Assembly: GCA_026261815.1 (NCBI GenBank)
Contig: JAMPIT010000894.1
Span: forward strand, 51,764,147-51,828,146
Direction: 5' to 3'
Length of the DNA stretch: 64,000 nucleotides
Origin: Monarcha castaneiventris obscurior
Lineage: Eukaryota; Chordata; Aves; Passeriformes; Monarchidae
In this document: piece after piece, positions 53,057 through 64,000 of the stretch
Layout of the letters: each line of letters opens with the position of its first letter
Position numbering within the stretch: position 1 is the first letter of the stretch
The notes under the pieces: model-generated
What the model was told of the DNA's origin: nothing
The model's database searches: none
What the model saw: the letters and a program-made list of their open reading frames with translations, nothing else
Made by a program: the position numbers and the translations under genes

Positions 53057-56000
53057 AGAAGATGGGGGAGTGTATAGCCGAGGAAGGGAGGCATTACTCT
53101 AACACACGTGTTACTGTATAAATAAGCTCAATTTTTCTTCCTACCTTCGCTTTAGATTTTTTCCCCACATCTTGCCTGCTCTAAACTTGCCCCGTCTGCC
53201 TCTCTGTTTTTAAAGTAAGGAACAGATTGGCATTGCGATGGTGTCAGTTCTGGAGTGAAAGTGCTCGCATCCAAAACCTAAAAGAAAAAAAGTATATGGG
53301 GCTGATGGGGAGCAAAGCAGAATTTGGAAATAGTTTAGTAAAGCAGAAAACACTGTGGCAGACAATCTTCTGTACTTTAAAAACCCGTGAAAGGAGTAGC
53401 CCTCTGAAGCAGCAGGTAAGATGATACATAATCTAGTATGTACTGGGAACAGTTCTGAATTGTTTACCATTTGAATTAATGTCAGTGCCCACTATTAATG
53501 TACTTGCTTCCTACGTTTACCATAATGGGCTTGATTTCCATTAGCTGAAGCTGGAATGCTAAATAGAGCCTGGGCAAGACTGATGCAAACCGAGATCGAC
53601 CATCATTGTGGTGTCTGAGACGCATGACTTCTGGCTGGCGTGTTACCCAAGTTTTACCTCTCTGTGAACTTCCTTTAAATGAAAAAAAAAAGGGTAAGAA
53701 AAAAAGAAGTAGTAATTGATTCCCCCAAATTAGGTTTTTACTTTCTAAAGACCTTTATTGTTCATGTCCTCAATGTGCACAGAAGTATTGAAGATTTTCT
53801 TTTTGTTTCCTTAGGCAATGCATGAGCTGATCCATTAATCCATTTGGCTTTATATATCAGGAAACTAATATTAGCTCAGCTCATCTATTAGCTTTTATTT
53901 AGGTCCCACCATGTTGCCTTTTTTTGGACTTTTCTTCAGGCTGGTTCCCCTTGAGGGGAGCCAGACAATTTTTGATAGATTTAGGGGAGATAGTGTTGCA
54001 CATCATCTCATAGGAACTGTCACGTCCTCAGTTCCCCATCTTCACATTCACCCCTGTCAGGATACCCATTATTAAACTTGCCTGTTTGGCAACTCTCCCC
54101 ACTCTCTTAGAGGCACACCTTGTACACATCACCTACAGCCAAGTGGCTCAAAAACCCCATGAGCACCTCCTCTTCATCCCTCCAATAAACCAAACAAACC
54201 CATAGCTAAGGCAACAAACAATAAATATGACTGGGAACATAAAGCTGTGTTTCATTAGTGCAGTATGTTTTTCTGTGAGTACACACATACAAGGATAAAA
54301 ATGCTTTCAGCTTTGTAACACAACAAACCCTGTTAATTCTCTGGTTTTTAATTTCTGCTCTGTGGCACATACTGCACCCACAGGAACTTGGTCCTTCTAA
54401 CTCCATGAATTTATTTTTTTTTTTCTCCTTTGAAAGAACTGAGCGAGTCCTGAATAATACTGACCCTGGAGAACATCGTGCGTCAACTCATTTCTGAGCG
54501 TGCTTTTGGTCCTAGAGCCCATTCCTTTTCTCACCGTGCCAAGGAGACTTTTGGGGGCAAAGCCAGAATTTCAGGATCTTGGTATGCAAATCTTAAGCCT
54601 TAATTCTGAGCTTGCCACAGGGATGGTGTGGTTTCATCTAAAAGCAGACTTACTGAGTGGCAGAAATTTGTCTGCATGTGCTGGAGCTCAAGGTCACTGT
54701 TGGGATGCCAAGGGTAGAACAGGAAGAAACTGAGGAAACAGAGACTGACTTTGGTATCGTTCTTCAGAAGTGATGTTTGCACTTGAGCCGAGAGAGGTGG
54801 GGTCACTGGGCATGAGAGAGACCTGGAGGTAAAAAAGCAAGAGAGTTTTGCACATGTGTAGGAGCATGAGAAAGCATCACACGAGGGGAGAAAAATAACA
54901 CCAAAACCACCAAAACATTCCATTCCCAAGCACACATCCTGCAGCTTGAACAGTCTGCTGCAATCCTGCAGTTAGAGTCACAGGGATTTTTAGGTTTACA
55001 ACTTTAATAAGGTGAAGAGACAAACCCCAGTGTAAAGGTCCCCACTCCACGTAAATTACATTTTCTAGCGTGGTGAAGCATTGTCCTGTGTGTGTTCCCA
55101 TTACATCTGCTCAGTGAGTAATTTCAGAGGAGCGAGAAAGTTTCAGTAATTTTTGATCCTCCTTCACCCAGTAGATTAAAAGTCTCATACAAAGAATTTT
55201 ACCACACTTGTTTTTTTCAGAACCTTGACACTAGAGAGGAGCAGCTAGATTACTCCTTTAAAAAGCACTCGTGTAGGCAACCGGCCCCATAACGAGTTAG
55301 TGGGAAAACTTGACACGGATCAGTGTCTGGGAATAAGCCTCAGCTCCCCAACCCTCCGTTCTGTGGAACAAAGCCCTAAAACAGCTCGCTGCTGGAGGAG
55401 GACCAGACAACAGCGTTGCTGAGGTGCCAGTTCATCATTGATGTGCACTGGTGTTCGTTCAATTACGGTGCCTCACGTGCTCCCTGGCTAGGCAGTTCTG
55501 AGGAGCCATCATGCTCAATACTGCAGAAACTACAGAGAAAAGGGAACAGCTGTGCTCTGCCTAGGGAAGTTGCTGGTCTAACGCTAATTCCTGCTGTTCC
55601 TGATGCATGAGGGAAGAGGCACGCAGGAATAAACACACCTTTGTGCAGCAAGGGCTGGGCCTCAGACCTCTGGGTCTAACTTGAGGCTCTTGCTCACTAG
55701 CTGCTCTCACTTTTTTCCTTTTTGCTTGAGCACAGGCAAGAGAAAGTGAAGTTTCTTAGGAACAACGCCCCATTCTTATTAAATTGCAAAGTCCGCAATA
55801 TACTTAAGTCAAGCCTTTAGCAGGCCCGTGAGGTTTCATATTATCCTATGCTTGAATGAGGCAGATGACTGGAGCAAAAACCAGCTAATGACATAAAAGC
55901 ATTCTTCTACTTTCAGTCTCTCTTAATTAAGGACTTGGTTAATGTTTCAGTGTTGGGAATTATAAAGCTTCATCAGGGAGGTTAATATGTTTTTTTATTT

Positions 56001-57493
56001 TATCTTTCAGCTGACAGGATTAAAAAAAAAAATTCAAAATAAAAGTGAAGGTGATTAAGTCACGTGTCAGAATCCCACAGTGAAGCAGCACCAGGCTGTA
56101 CCAAAGACTACCCTGCACATGGTGAATTTAGCAGTTGTTTTCAAAGTCAGATTTCTCAGCAGATGAGACTTCTATCTGCCAGTTGGACACAGGAGTTTTA
56201 TTTCTTGAATTCACACAAATGACCAAGACAATTTGCACAGGTCTACACTAAATTAGCTACAGAACATCTCTATATTTTTGCCCATTTCAGAATCACTTGC
56301 ACCTACCCTGCTGGTGTCAGAAGAGAGTGACCATGGGCCTGACCTCATACCACAATTCAGCAGCCCTGTAAAGGAGGAAAATCACAAGTGCTCTGAAAAG
56401 TTATGTTCGCACAGAATGCGGGTGGCAGTTCAAAAGACCACTTAAATACATACCTGAGATCTGCAGACCTCAATTATTTCTAAACTCTGGCTTGCTCTAC
56501 TTCTCTGCCTGTGCATTGTGAAAATAAATCACTCGATTCTGTTACTCTGTTTTGCGTGAAATGAATGTTAAATATTTTCATAAATGTAGGCTATCCTTTA
56601 AAAAAGAAAATTGTGTATTAAAAATACAGCATTTCCTTTGATAGAAGAAAATGGCAAAGCTTCAAAAATAAAACCTCTAGAGAATGAGTTCTTTGCCACT
56701 GTGATATAAGGCTGGAACTTTAAGCCATTAGGCTTTACAATCTGTAATGACCTTTTAGAGAAATTTACAGGGGATAAATTAGTTATTCAGAAGTTTTCCT
56801 GCTCCTCTCCATACCAAAAAGTTAAAAAGAAATTTTTTTTTTTCCAAAAATAAAAGTAGCAACACTTAAATTTTTGGTCTGTTTGTTGTTTCATAAGAAG
56901 TTTAATGGGCAAGATTCTGCACCTCCCATGTCCAGAACAGCTCAGCTGCAATGAACTCCATGAAGTTTCTTTCTACACAACAAACTGGCATCAGGAAGGT
57001 TTTGTGAAGGGGTATAAGCTGCTGGGGGATCAGGCTGGGTGTGACACACTGCAGATCTGCCAGCGTCTCCCCAGTACCAATACACGGGGGAGAAGGGCAG
57101 GTCTAAGGACCCAAGTGGGCAGGTTTAGAGGAGGCCCAGACTAGGAGCTGGGATAGGCTGGATTTTCCTGGGAAAAGCATAAATAGAGGAGATGCTTTCC
57201 CAACAGAAGCTTCCTTTCTCCTTCTACCTCTCAAAACTCTCCCAGGCTGAAGTGAGATGTGTTCTTCCACTTATATGGTCCATCAAATCTCAACAATGAT
57301 GTAAGATTTCAATCCAGATCAAACTGAAGTTCAGCAAAAGTTCAGGAATGCACCTTTAGCCCAACCTTTCTGAGCAAACCAGCACATGGTCTCTGCCATC
57401 TCTTCACACAGCAGTGCCTGTGCAGAGTTCCTTTAAAGTACATGGAAAAGAATCCTTAACACACATACTCCAACAAAAAAACCACCCCCAAAC
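53057..57493. other. Intergenic region upstream of LMO1
   Basis: I see no gene, RNA gene or complete mobile element here. Short open frames on both strands have no splice or start context that I can support. An inverted repeat GGAAAAGCAT/ATGCTTTCC lies near 57171-57200. Confidence 0.55.
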
Positions 57494-57577
57494 TTACGAG
57501 TAAACTCCAGTGACAGTGTTTTCATAATGTCCCTCACTTTCATCTGGATCGATAATTGGCTTTTCTGTATATTCTTT
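57494..57577 (-). CDS. Candidate last coding exon, unrecognised gene
   Basis: An open segment of 27 codons plus TAA reads K-E-Y-T-E-K-P-I-I-D-P-D-E-S-E-G, then H-Y-E-N-T-V-T-G-V-Y-S, stop. It is acidic and looks protein-like, with a tyrosine-rich tail. It would be entered in phase from 57642 across a very short 64-nt intron. The acceptor (GAAGTAG) lacks a pyrimidine tract. Reading straight through instead gives a different end at 57540. I do not recognise the protein. Confidence 0.22.
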   Translation of the reverse strand, partial: KEYTEKPIIDPDESEGHYENTVTGVYS

Positions 57578-57641
57578 CTACTTCAAAGTTCATTGCTACT
57601 GCAATGTTCTCCTGCAGATAGCCTTGCCTTTTATTCCTTAC

Positions 57642-57779
57642 CTTGGTGGGTGCAGTAGGCAGACCTGAAAGACAAATCTGGCATCTGTACATCTGCCTCA
57701 GTTGTTTCATGGAGGAATCCAGTGAGACAGTGTCTGGTTCTGGAGTGACACATGGAGCTCTCGGGCTTGTTGCCACATA
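57642..57779 (-). CDS. Candidate coding exon, unrecognised gene
   Basis: An open segment of 46 codons runs from YVATSPRAPCVTPEPD to CLSGLPTAPTK and ends exactly at a consensus donor AAG|GTAAGG in phase 0. The acceptor side (AACAGAG) is weak. It contains three cysteines. The open frame also continues through the donor to a stop at 57540. It sits 114 nt after the next candidate exon and in the same phase, which supports a linked gene but does not prove it. Confidence 0.3.
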
Positions 57780-57893
57780 CTCTGTTATGATCAGAGCTTA
57801 TTGCTCCCAGCCTGATGTCAAGCAGAGACTAATCAAATGTGAGATGGGTGAACAGAGACAGAGCCACGGAGCTGCCTTTTCATAATCTCTTAC

Positions 57894-58019
57894 TATCAGC
57901 TCTTCTTTAAACTGCAGCAGCACACAGGGGTCCCAGCCATGGAGCTGGACCACAACATATTGTCCAAAAATCCCAGTGCCCTTCTTCAGTAAGATGGTTT
58001 CTTTCTTCACTGCCTTGCA
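57894..58019 (-). CDS. Candidate coding exon, unrecognised gene
   Basis: This open segment of exactly 42 codons has a good acceptor (TGGTCTCTTTAG) and a good donor (ATA|GTAAGA). The peptide starts CKAVKKETILL and includes GTGIFGQYVVVQLHGW and VLLQFKEELI. The pattern of an early cysteine, then a G-x-Y-V-V-V-Q-L-strand, then a short strand faintly recalls the end of F5/8-type or fucolectin-like beta domains. That resemblance is too weak to name. Phase 0 at both ends matches the next exon. Confidence 0.35.
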
Positions 58020-59046
58020 CTAAAGAGACCAGGCAAAATTGACACAGAATAGTTGGAGATGGAAACACATGAATTGGAAAGCTAAAATGCAATGTCAGGC
58101 TCATGTTGCTTTGTGATAACAATACCCTAAGACACTGCCAGTGTCCCCGATGTTTTGTGGCTCCCTCTGCCTCTGCTTGGCATGGATGATGTTTGCTGGG
58201 TCTTCATAACATCATTCTAACAACATATCATCTAAAAATGTTGATTCCATAGGAAAATGGCTGCTGGCACAGGAGCAGTAGGTGCACACAAAGGATATGA
58301 TGTGGCAGCTGAACACACAACAGAGGAATTCCAACTATTCCCATGTCAGGGAGGGTCTGTTGCACTGGGCTGTGTTTTGCACATGAATTCATCAGAATCC
58401 AGTTCAATCTGAATCTAATGGTGATAATCTTCTTGGTTCAATAATATGTGAGATGAGAAAACACATACACAAACAAAGAAATGGGTATTTTTATGTTTGA
58501 TTGTTTGTTTGAAAATAAATCCATCCTGTGAAATTACAAGATTTCTCTCTGAATCCAAAGACAGGAACAAGTTCAGTGAAGATGAAAGTTAGGGAAGATG
58601 TTCTGATAAAAGCAGGCAGGTGGAGGCTCTAATGAAGGCATACACTATAGTGCACATCTTGCCAATATTTCTTAATGAATAATATGTGCGGTCAGATGAG
58701 AATAATATTGATTGAGGTCTGCAGGGAAAGTTCTCTAGGAAAAATTTTTATTCTAGGAGCAGAGTCCTTTTTGGAAGATTTTGATCTTTTCCTGCTGCAA
58801 CCTTTCTCCTCCCCTCTCTTTGTGCTACCCAAAGCAACTGACAGCCAAAAAATGAAAAGCCTCCCCTGCATCTAATGTATCTATCAGACCCAAAAAGAAA
58901 TTTATATACCAGTCTAAGAATGGCAGCACCATTCTCCTTAGCTGGTAGAGGACACAGCAGTGTATAATTAGGACTGGATTACTTCGCTCAGAACTGGAAC
59001 AGAGAGCAGATGTCTTGCATTAATATTGGCATTTGATTTCACACAC
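58020..59046. other. Stretch between candidate exons
   Basis: Mostly A+T-rich with no confident exon. On the minus strand an open run at about 58685-58830 is lysine/serine-rich (KRSKSSKKD), and another starts after a CTCTACCAG acceptor near 58943. Neither has a convincing donor. Confidence 0.4.
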
Positions 59047-59118
59047 TTTCTTTGCCATGTTTGCAAAACCAATTTGCCTTCCTATCTTGGATCTTGCCTT
59101 TCGTTTACTCTCAGGCTG
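59047..59118 (-). CDS. Candidate coding exon, unrecognised gene
   Basis: An open segment of 24 codons follows a strong acceptor (TTTGTTTGCATTACAG). The peptide is basic: QPESKRKARSKIG, then RQIGFANMAKK. The proposed donor (AAA|GTGTGT) is weak, and the frame would stop eight codons later. It would continue in phase 0 from 59444. Unrecognised. Confidence 0.25.
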
Positions 59119-59443
59119 CTGTAATGCAAACAAAGAGCCACCGGTGGCAGTATGAAAGTACATGTAGAAGTTCAGGCCCATACAAAGTGGGTAGAGCTTA
59201 TGATTTAATTACTAACGTAAAATATCAAGTTATTTTCAGATGATGTTGATGAGAGTGGTATGGTCGGTATGTTCCACTGGTGCCAACTCAGACAGAAGAG
59301 GTCGTGACATTAGAATGCATTTGTGAACATAAGCCAACAGTAAAGAAAGATACACCTCTTCCAAATCAATGTCATCAGACTCCATCTGTAATACATATGG
59401 GAGATGCATCCCCCTTCTCAAACATAACCAACCTTTTCTTCAC

Positions 59444-59521
59444 CTGCCTTTCCACATCGGGGACTTCAGTCTTGATTTTGCTCCAGTTCAGCATTTCGTA
59501 CACAGAATCCTTCCAGAGGGC
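59444..59521 (-). CDS. Candidate coding exon, unrecognised gene
   Basis: An open segment of exactly 26 codons lies between an acceptor TTTTGTTGTAG and a donor CAG|GTGAAG. The peptide begins ALWKDSVYEMLNWSK and ends TEVPDVERQ, with an amphipathic, protein-like composition. Phase 0 at both ends. I do not recognise a family. Confidence 0.35.
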
Positions 59522-61990
59522 CTACAACAAAACTTCATGCTGTTAAAAATATTGGCCCCAATTCTGAGCTGCAGCCAGCTTGCATTTGATAGCAGCTTTA
59601 TGGCTGCAGCTGGGTTCTGGAGGTTTCTTAGGAGGAAAAGATCATCTGCCTTAACTTAGGAGCATCCAGAGGATGATCATAATGTTCCATACTACAGCAG
59701 CACAGAATAACTGTAGCATGGGCAGCGTGCAGGCAGCAGGGTGATGCTGACAAACTCTAGAGTCAATACAGGGATGCAACCCAAATTGCCTCACCACTGA
59801 AACTCTGCTGCAGGGGTAGCTTTGGCTTCAAGACACAGCGTTTGCTTTACTTGGTGATGGAGAATGCCCTTCAGACCCTGCCCTGTAGCACCAGGAGCAC
59901 ACCTGTACCCCCTGTTTGCAGGTGGCAGCACCTGTCTGGATCATGCAGAGCTTTTCCTAGAAAGATGCTTTGGGAAGATGACACAACTCTACCCAGACCT
60001 ACATCCTAACCCAGATTTACTGCTTTTGTTCCCTTGTGATGCCAGACACTTAGAGAAGGGGGTGATTTCTGTGACAGGGGCTGAGAGACCGGGAGATTTT
60101 GTGCTTGTAGAGCACCAAGTCCATTCCCCATGAAAAACTGTCCCTTTTTTGTCTGCCCTCTGTACACAATGGCAGCAACTCCCCCAGTCCTAAAGAAGGG
60201 CCATGTGTTGGACATCTGAAAAAAATGACAAACTAGGAAAAGACAACTGAAATCAGAAGGGTAATTTCACATTATTCTGGCCCACCAGCAAATGACAGAA
60301 GTGCAAGGACTAAAACAAGAAAATAACCGGAAGAAATGATAGTGGTTGCCAGAGCTCTCTTTAAGCAGGTGAGAAACTCAGTCTGAAAGCTGTAAAGATA
60401 ACTACAGAAATGATATCATTCTCTCAGTGAGAGCTAGAAAAGCTCCTGTGCTCGCAGGGAGGTCAAGAAGTGAGGGCCCAGTGGATCATTTTGCTGCGTT
60501 TTTAATGCTTCATGGCACAGGGTCAGTCAGAAATCCCTGTCCTGAGGTCGTGGTTGGGGCAGTCTGGAAAGCAATCTTTTCAGTTGCTGGCAAGGCCCTG
60601 CTCAGGCTCTGCTCTTTCTCTCTCTCACAGAAGATTATTACAGCCCACTCCTCCTGCTCATCAAGCCGTGGTTAAATTCACCCTGGGCACTGGCATTCAG
60701 CTTCTCTGGGATCACAGTGGCCCCAAGGACCTTCCCTGTGGCATTCTGGCCAGGCTGTTGCAACGTGGTGCAACAAATAGCCATGCAAAGCTAACCCTGG
60801 GCAGCATCTGGGGCAGTAAAATTCCTTACCTTGCCTATTGATCAGCAAGGACTAATATTTATTTTTAGCTCCACATTTAAATAGCACGAGCGAGACAGAA
60901 TGAGGAACATGAATGGCAACAAACTTGTCTGATAACTAAGTAATGAGTCCTATTTTTATGGCACTAGCCCCTTGTCAATGCAGCAGTGTGGTTACACTTG
61001 ACATGTGGGGAAACAGGGATAATCATCTGTCTCTGAACCTGCCTAGGAGATAGTTTGACCTAGAAGTTTGACTCAGAAGAAGCTGAGAAGCACAGTTTGG
61101 AGGGCCTCCTAATGACTACATCTGTTTTAAATAGACATATTTTGACTATAGCTTCCATACCAAACAGTCACTGGAGTCAAGTGATCGCTTAAAAAGGCTG
61201 AGATACAACTCTGCAGTATTTTACAATGGATTTAATAGCTAAGCCTTACAGGAAAAAATACCACCCTGCAAGCACACAGCTGAAGCACGGACATTTAATG
61301 AATGCTGCTCACTGCCTAAATGCGAATTCACACCACAACACTCTTGCAAATGATCTATAATGCCTTGCATTGCTAGTATATCAAATTTGCATAAATATAC
61401 CTCCAATATTTATAAATCAATAGATATAAGCATGCGTTTAAAAGTGACTATCAAAAGTGCATACACGCAGAGTTCTTACATGCTCTAATTAATCCAAATA
61501 ATCACATTTTGCCTTATTAAATTAAACATTATATGGATAAAATATAGCTCGCCATCTAAGCACTAAAATACTGTTAGAAAGAAACGCTACTGCCAAAAAA
61601 GAAACAAGAAAGAGAACGTGCCCATGGAAGAACACTTAACTGAAATGTGGCTGCAGGATCTAATGCCATGGAATGACTAACAATAATGTATATATTACTT
61701 TTAAACAAGTGAGTAATTTTGGATCACTTTCCACTTCTCTGTCTGGTACTCCAGTTTCAGCCTAGTGAGCTATAACTGTACAGGACGAGCAGAAAGCAGT
61801 AAAAGAGCCTGCTAACCCTCTTGCCCACTTAAAAAAGGTCTCCTCAGAAGAAGTGAGAATTCCTTATTTCCTTCAGCTGCTTCTTTACTGGTGCTTCCCT
61901 GCCTCCATTTAATTAGAGCTAAAAAAACAACAGCAACAACCATCCCTGATAGTTTTTAAACTCTTTCCAACTAAGAAACCCTTTACTTAC
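59522..61990. other. Stretch between candidate exons
   Basis: No confident exon. Plus-strand open frames at 59864-60133 and 60512-60841 lack recognisable protein content. The right part holds the enhancer-like stretch at 61290-61570. Confidence 0.45.
61290..61570. promoter_or_regulatory. Candidate conserved element upstream of LMO1
   Basis: An A+T-rich, repeat-free stretch has a perfect octamer ATTTGCAT at 61385-61392, TCTAATTAATCC and CTTATTAAATTAAAC. It lies between two candidate exons of the unrecognised gene, so it could be intronic. Function is inferred. Confidence 0.25.
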
Positions 61991-62074
61991 CAAGAGGTAA
62001 AAAGGAGCACTGAGGACAGCTGTGGAGTTTGGAATAAATTTCTTGGTGGGTCCCACTTTAAAGCTTTTATACAC
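61991..62074 (-). CDS. Candidate coding exon, unrecognised gene
   Basis: An open segment of exactly 28 codons lies between an acceptor (GATTTCTTAG) and a consensus donor (TTG|GTAAGT). The peptide begins VYKSFKVGPTKKFIP and ends with STAVLSAPFYLL. Splice borders and protein-like composition are among the best in this region. Phase 0 matches the candidates at 59444 and 59047. No family is recognised. Confidence 0.35.
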
Positions 62075-62940
62075 CTAAGAAATCTAACCCTGACTGAAAG
62101 GAAGTGATTAAAGTTTTTAAAGACTACAGAGATTTTTACACAGAGTAGTGTGATACTCAGGACCAATTAAATGTCATCTTAAGTACTTAACTGAAGCATT
62201 TTTTTTGTACACTAGGAATCAGTTAAGTGGAAGGTGCCAAATTAAACTTACATTTGAATTGACTTAATTTCAAGAGATTATGCATCGTAATTTAAGAACG
62301 ATTTCAGAAAGCTTTCAGCAGAGCAGTCTCTGTTAAGTTGGCTTCAGGAGCAGCACGTTGAGTCTGAAAAAAGAAAACACACCAGGGCAACATGACATGC
62401 TCAAGAGCAAATAAGCACAACCAGCAACAACAAAAGTGTTGCAATTAAGCCCACAATAACGCAGGTGGCATCACATGAGGGGGTCTCAGTCAAGAGAGAC
62501 TCAGTCTGCACAAGGACACTGAGTGAGTTTGTTCCATTTCAGGCAAGAGCAATAAAACCCAGGTTTTCTTTCTCCAACATGTGACAAGTTAATTTGCCAC
62601 ATGTAATAACATGATATAATTACTCACATGCCCTTTCTTTGATGAATGCTTTTCTCAAGCAAGTATGACTTTGACACATACTAGGAACAAGGGGATATAA
62701 TAAAACTTTTGCAAATAAGGCAGGAGGTCTTGCAGCTAAAGAACTAGACTGGAACTAGGGAGACTTGGAATTTAATCCAGGTCTGGCATGTTTTCCATAC
62801 ACTTCTAGCAAGTCTCTTGGGCACCAAAGAAAAAGTCAGGTGGCTGATAAAACTTTTCGTAAATGCTTAGGTGCTCTTGGCGCAAACATTTAATTAGAAA
62901 ATAGAGGCTAGATGGCTGACTAGACATAAACTAAGAGTGC

Positions 62941-62980
62941 AACCCTGGGCTGACATAACCCTGGGCTGACATAACCCTGG
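62941..62980. repeat. 16-bp tandem repeat, 2.5 copies
   Basis: The unit AACCCTGGGCTGACAT occurs twice perfectly and is followed by an 8-bp partial copy. Confidence 0.9.
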
Positions 62981-63203
62981 CCCCCACACCGTCTTTTGGA
63001 ATGGTGGTGGTTTTCATTGTTTTTGTCATTTATTTCTCTGTTTACATGGGTTATGCCAGTGACTGGGGCTAAAGAATGGTCCAATAACTGGTGCACAGCT
63101 TCAAGGGCAGCCTGTTGAAGGCCAAGGGTAGGAATGGGCTGGCTTTGCTGATCCCCTCCTCATACCCACCTACCTACCCACCTCACACTACAAGCAAGCA
63201 AAC

Positions 63204-63361
63204 CTTTGGGACAAAATGCAGTAGTGGCCATCTTTCTTCAAAATATGCCCTAACAGCTTGACTTCTCTTTCTTGTAACTTTATACCATCAGAACCCTTGA
63301 GATCAGTCCCAGAAGATGGGAGAGCTGGTGCAATTCTTTCATGTGCCTGAGACGATGCCAC
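63204..63361 (-). CDS. Weak candidate coding exon
   Basis: An open segment of 52 codons plus two bases contains GSDGIKLQEREVKLLGHILK and HYCILSQ. The acceptor (TTGTTGGGCCAG) is fair and the donor (AAAG|GTTTGC) is poor. It ends in phase 2, which does not fit the phase-0 start proposed at 62074 unless another acceptor (after TATAAAAG at 62065) is used. It may be chance or an old retroelement remnant. Confidence 0.15.
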
Positions 63362-64000
63362 CTGGCCCAACAAACCAATCAAATAGTCTTTTCTGGCTTA
63401 AGGTGTGCTCCTGAAACTTCTCCTGTTTAATTTATGTGTAATCATTAATAAATCATCGGGCTGGAGCAGAAAGCATTACTCCAGGTGACAGAACAGGTTA
63501 CTCATCCTGGTTACCACTCCCTATTCTGCAGATTTTCTTTGTGTTTTACACCGAACAGTCTTTGGCTAATCTGTCACCGCTGGCACAGAGATTCATCCCC
63601 GTGTCAGATGATCAGAAAAAAAGGGTTTTCTCTCCCTGTCTCTAGGTTTGTATCCATGACAGTTTAAATACGGAGAGCTCCATTCAGGAGAAGGATGAAG
63701 AAAGTCCTTCCAACTAGGATGCTCAACAGTCCAGGGAAGAGGGTCTCTCCTGGGAGGCAGAGGTTTGGGCAGCTTGGAAGAGGGGACTAGAACATGGGTC
63801 CCACCTCTGCCTACTGAGGTGTGGCACGAGGAAGACAAGTGGTTCCCTCGACCATAAATATGTGCCAAAGCCAAGCACAGAGCCTGATTCTCAGTTCTTT
63901 GCTTTTCTGCCAGAATCCTATCTCTCCCTTTAGTCTTATGCACTAATACACGCTTATTTTTATCATTAGAGAACACCATTAAGTTGTCCCATAAACCTAG

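Larger units (their letters stand above)
62075..64000. other. Right-edge region
   Basis: Apart from the weak exon candidate at 63204-63361 and the 16-bp tandem repeat at 62941-62980, I see nothing I can name. A 128-codon minus-strand open frame (63593-63979) has no recognisable domain. Confidence 0.45.

Noticed and set aside
63593..63979. 128-codon minus-strand open frame at the right edge
   Set aside because: No domain or splice border recognised. Frame content looks random.
1..64000. tRNA, rRNA, CRISPR array or bacterial-type operon
   Set aside because: Nothing in the sequence resembles these. The window is vertebrate intronic and intergenic DNA.

Overview
The window looks like vertebrate, most probably bird (passerine-like), nuclear DNA. 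It is almost entirely non-coding and A+T-moderate, has few interspersed repeats, and carries two G+C/CpG-rich patches. The one gene I recognise with confidence is LMO1 (rhombotin-1, LIM-domain-only transcriptional co-regulator) on the minus strand. A single solo LTR at 27324-28160 resembles passerine ERVL-type LTRs as I remember them. That, plus the sparse repeats, is why I favour a songbird-like genome. This is inference and not proof.

Layout, read along the minus strand (right to left). Two alternative LMO1 first coding exons lie about 5.17 kb apart, at 52139-52160 (exon 1a) and 46968-46992 (exon 1b). They share 29 identical nucleotides running through the start codon and splice donor, so both give essentially the same N-terminus (MVLDKEDG or MMVLDKEDG). 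About 350-380 bp upstream of each ATG lies a paralogous promoter-like block (52540-52815 and 47341-47560), so the promoter/first-exon unit looks duplicated. Exon 1a sits at the edge of a strong CpG island (about 51420-52420). Exon 1b has a smaller GC patch (about 47500-47720). Both splice across a 39-44 kb intron to exon 2 (7769-7982), which encodes the complete first LIM zinc-binding domain. The window ends inside the next intron. I did not find exons 3 and 4 (second LIM domain and C-terminus), so they should lie beyond position 1.

The large intron holds stretches that look like conserved developmental enhancers (TAATTA cores, octamers, low repeat content), the solo LTR with a perfect 5-bp target duplication, and short tandem repeats and homopolymer tracts.

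Upstream of LMO1 (about 53-64 kb) most sequence is non-coding. On the minus strand between 57494 and 62074 there is a series of short open segments with splice-like borders, mostly in one shared phase. They could be exons of an unrecognised gene. I could not name it, and it does not match what I remember of the C-terminus of STK33, the neighbour expected from mammalian synteny. I report it as a candidate only.
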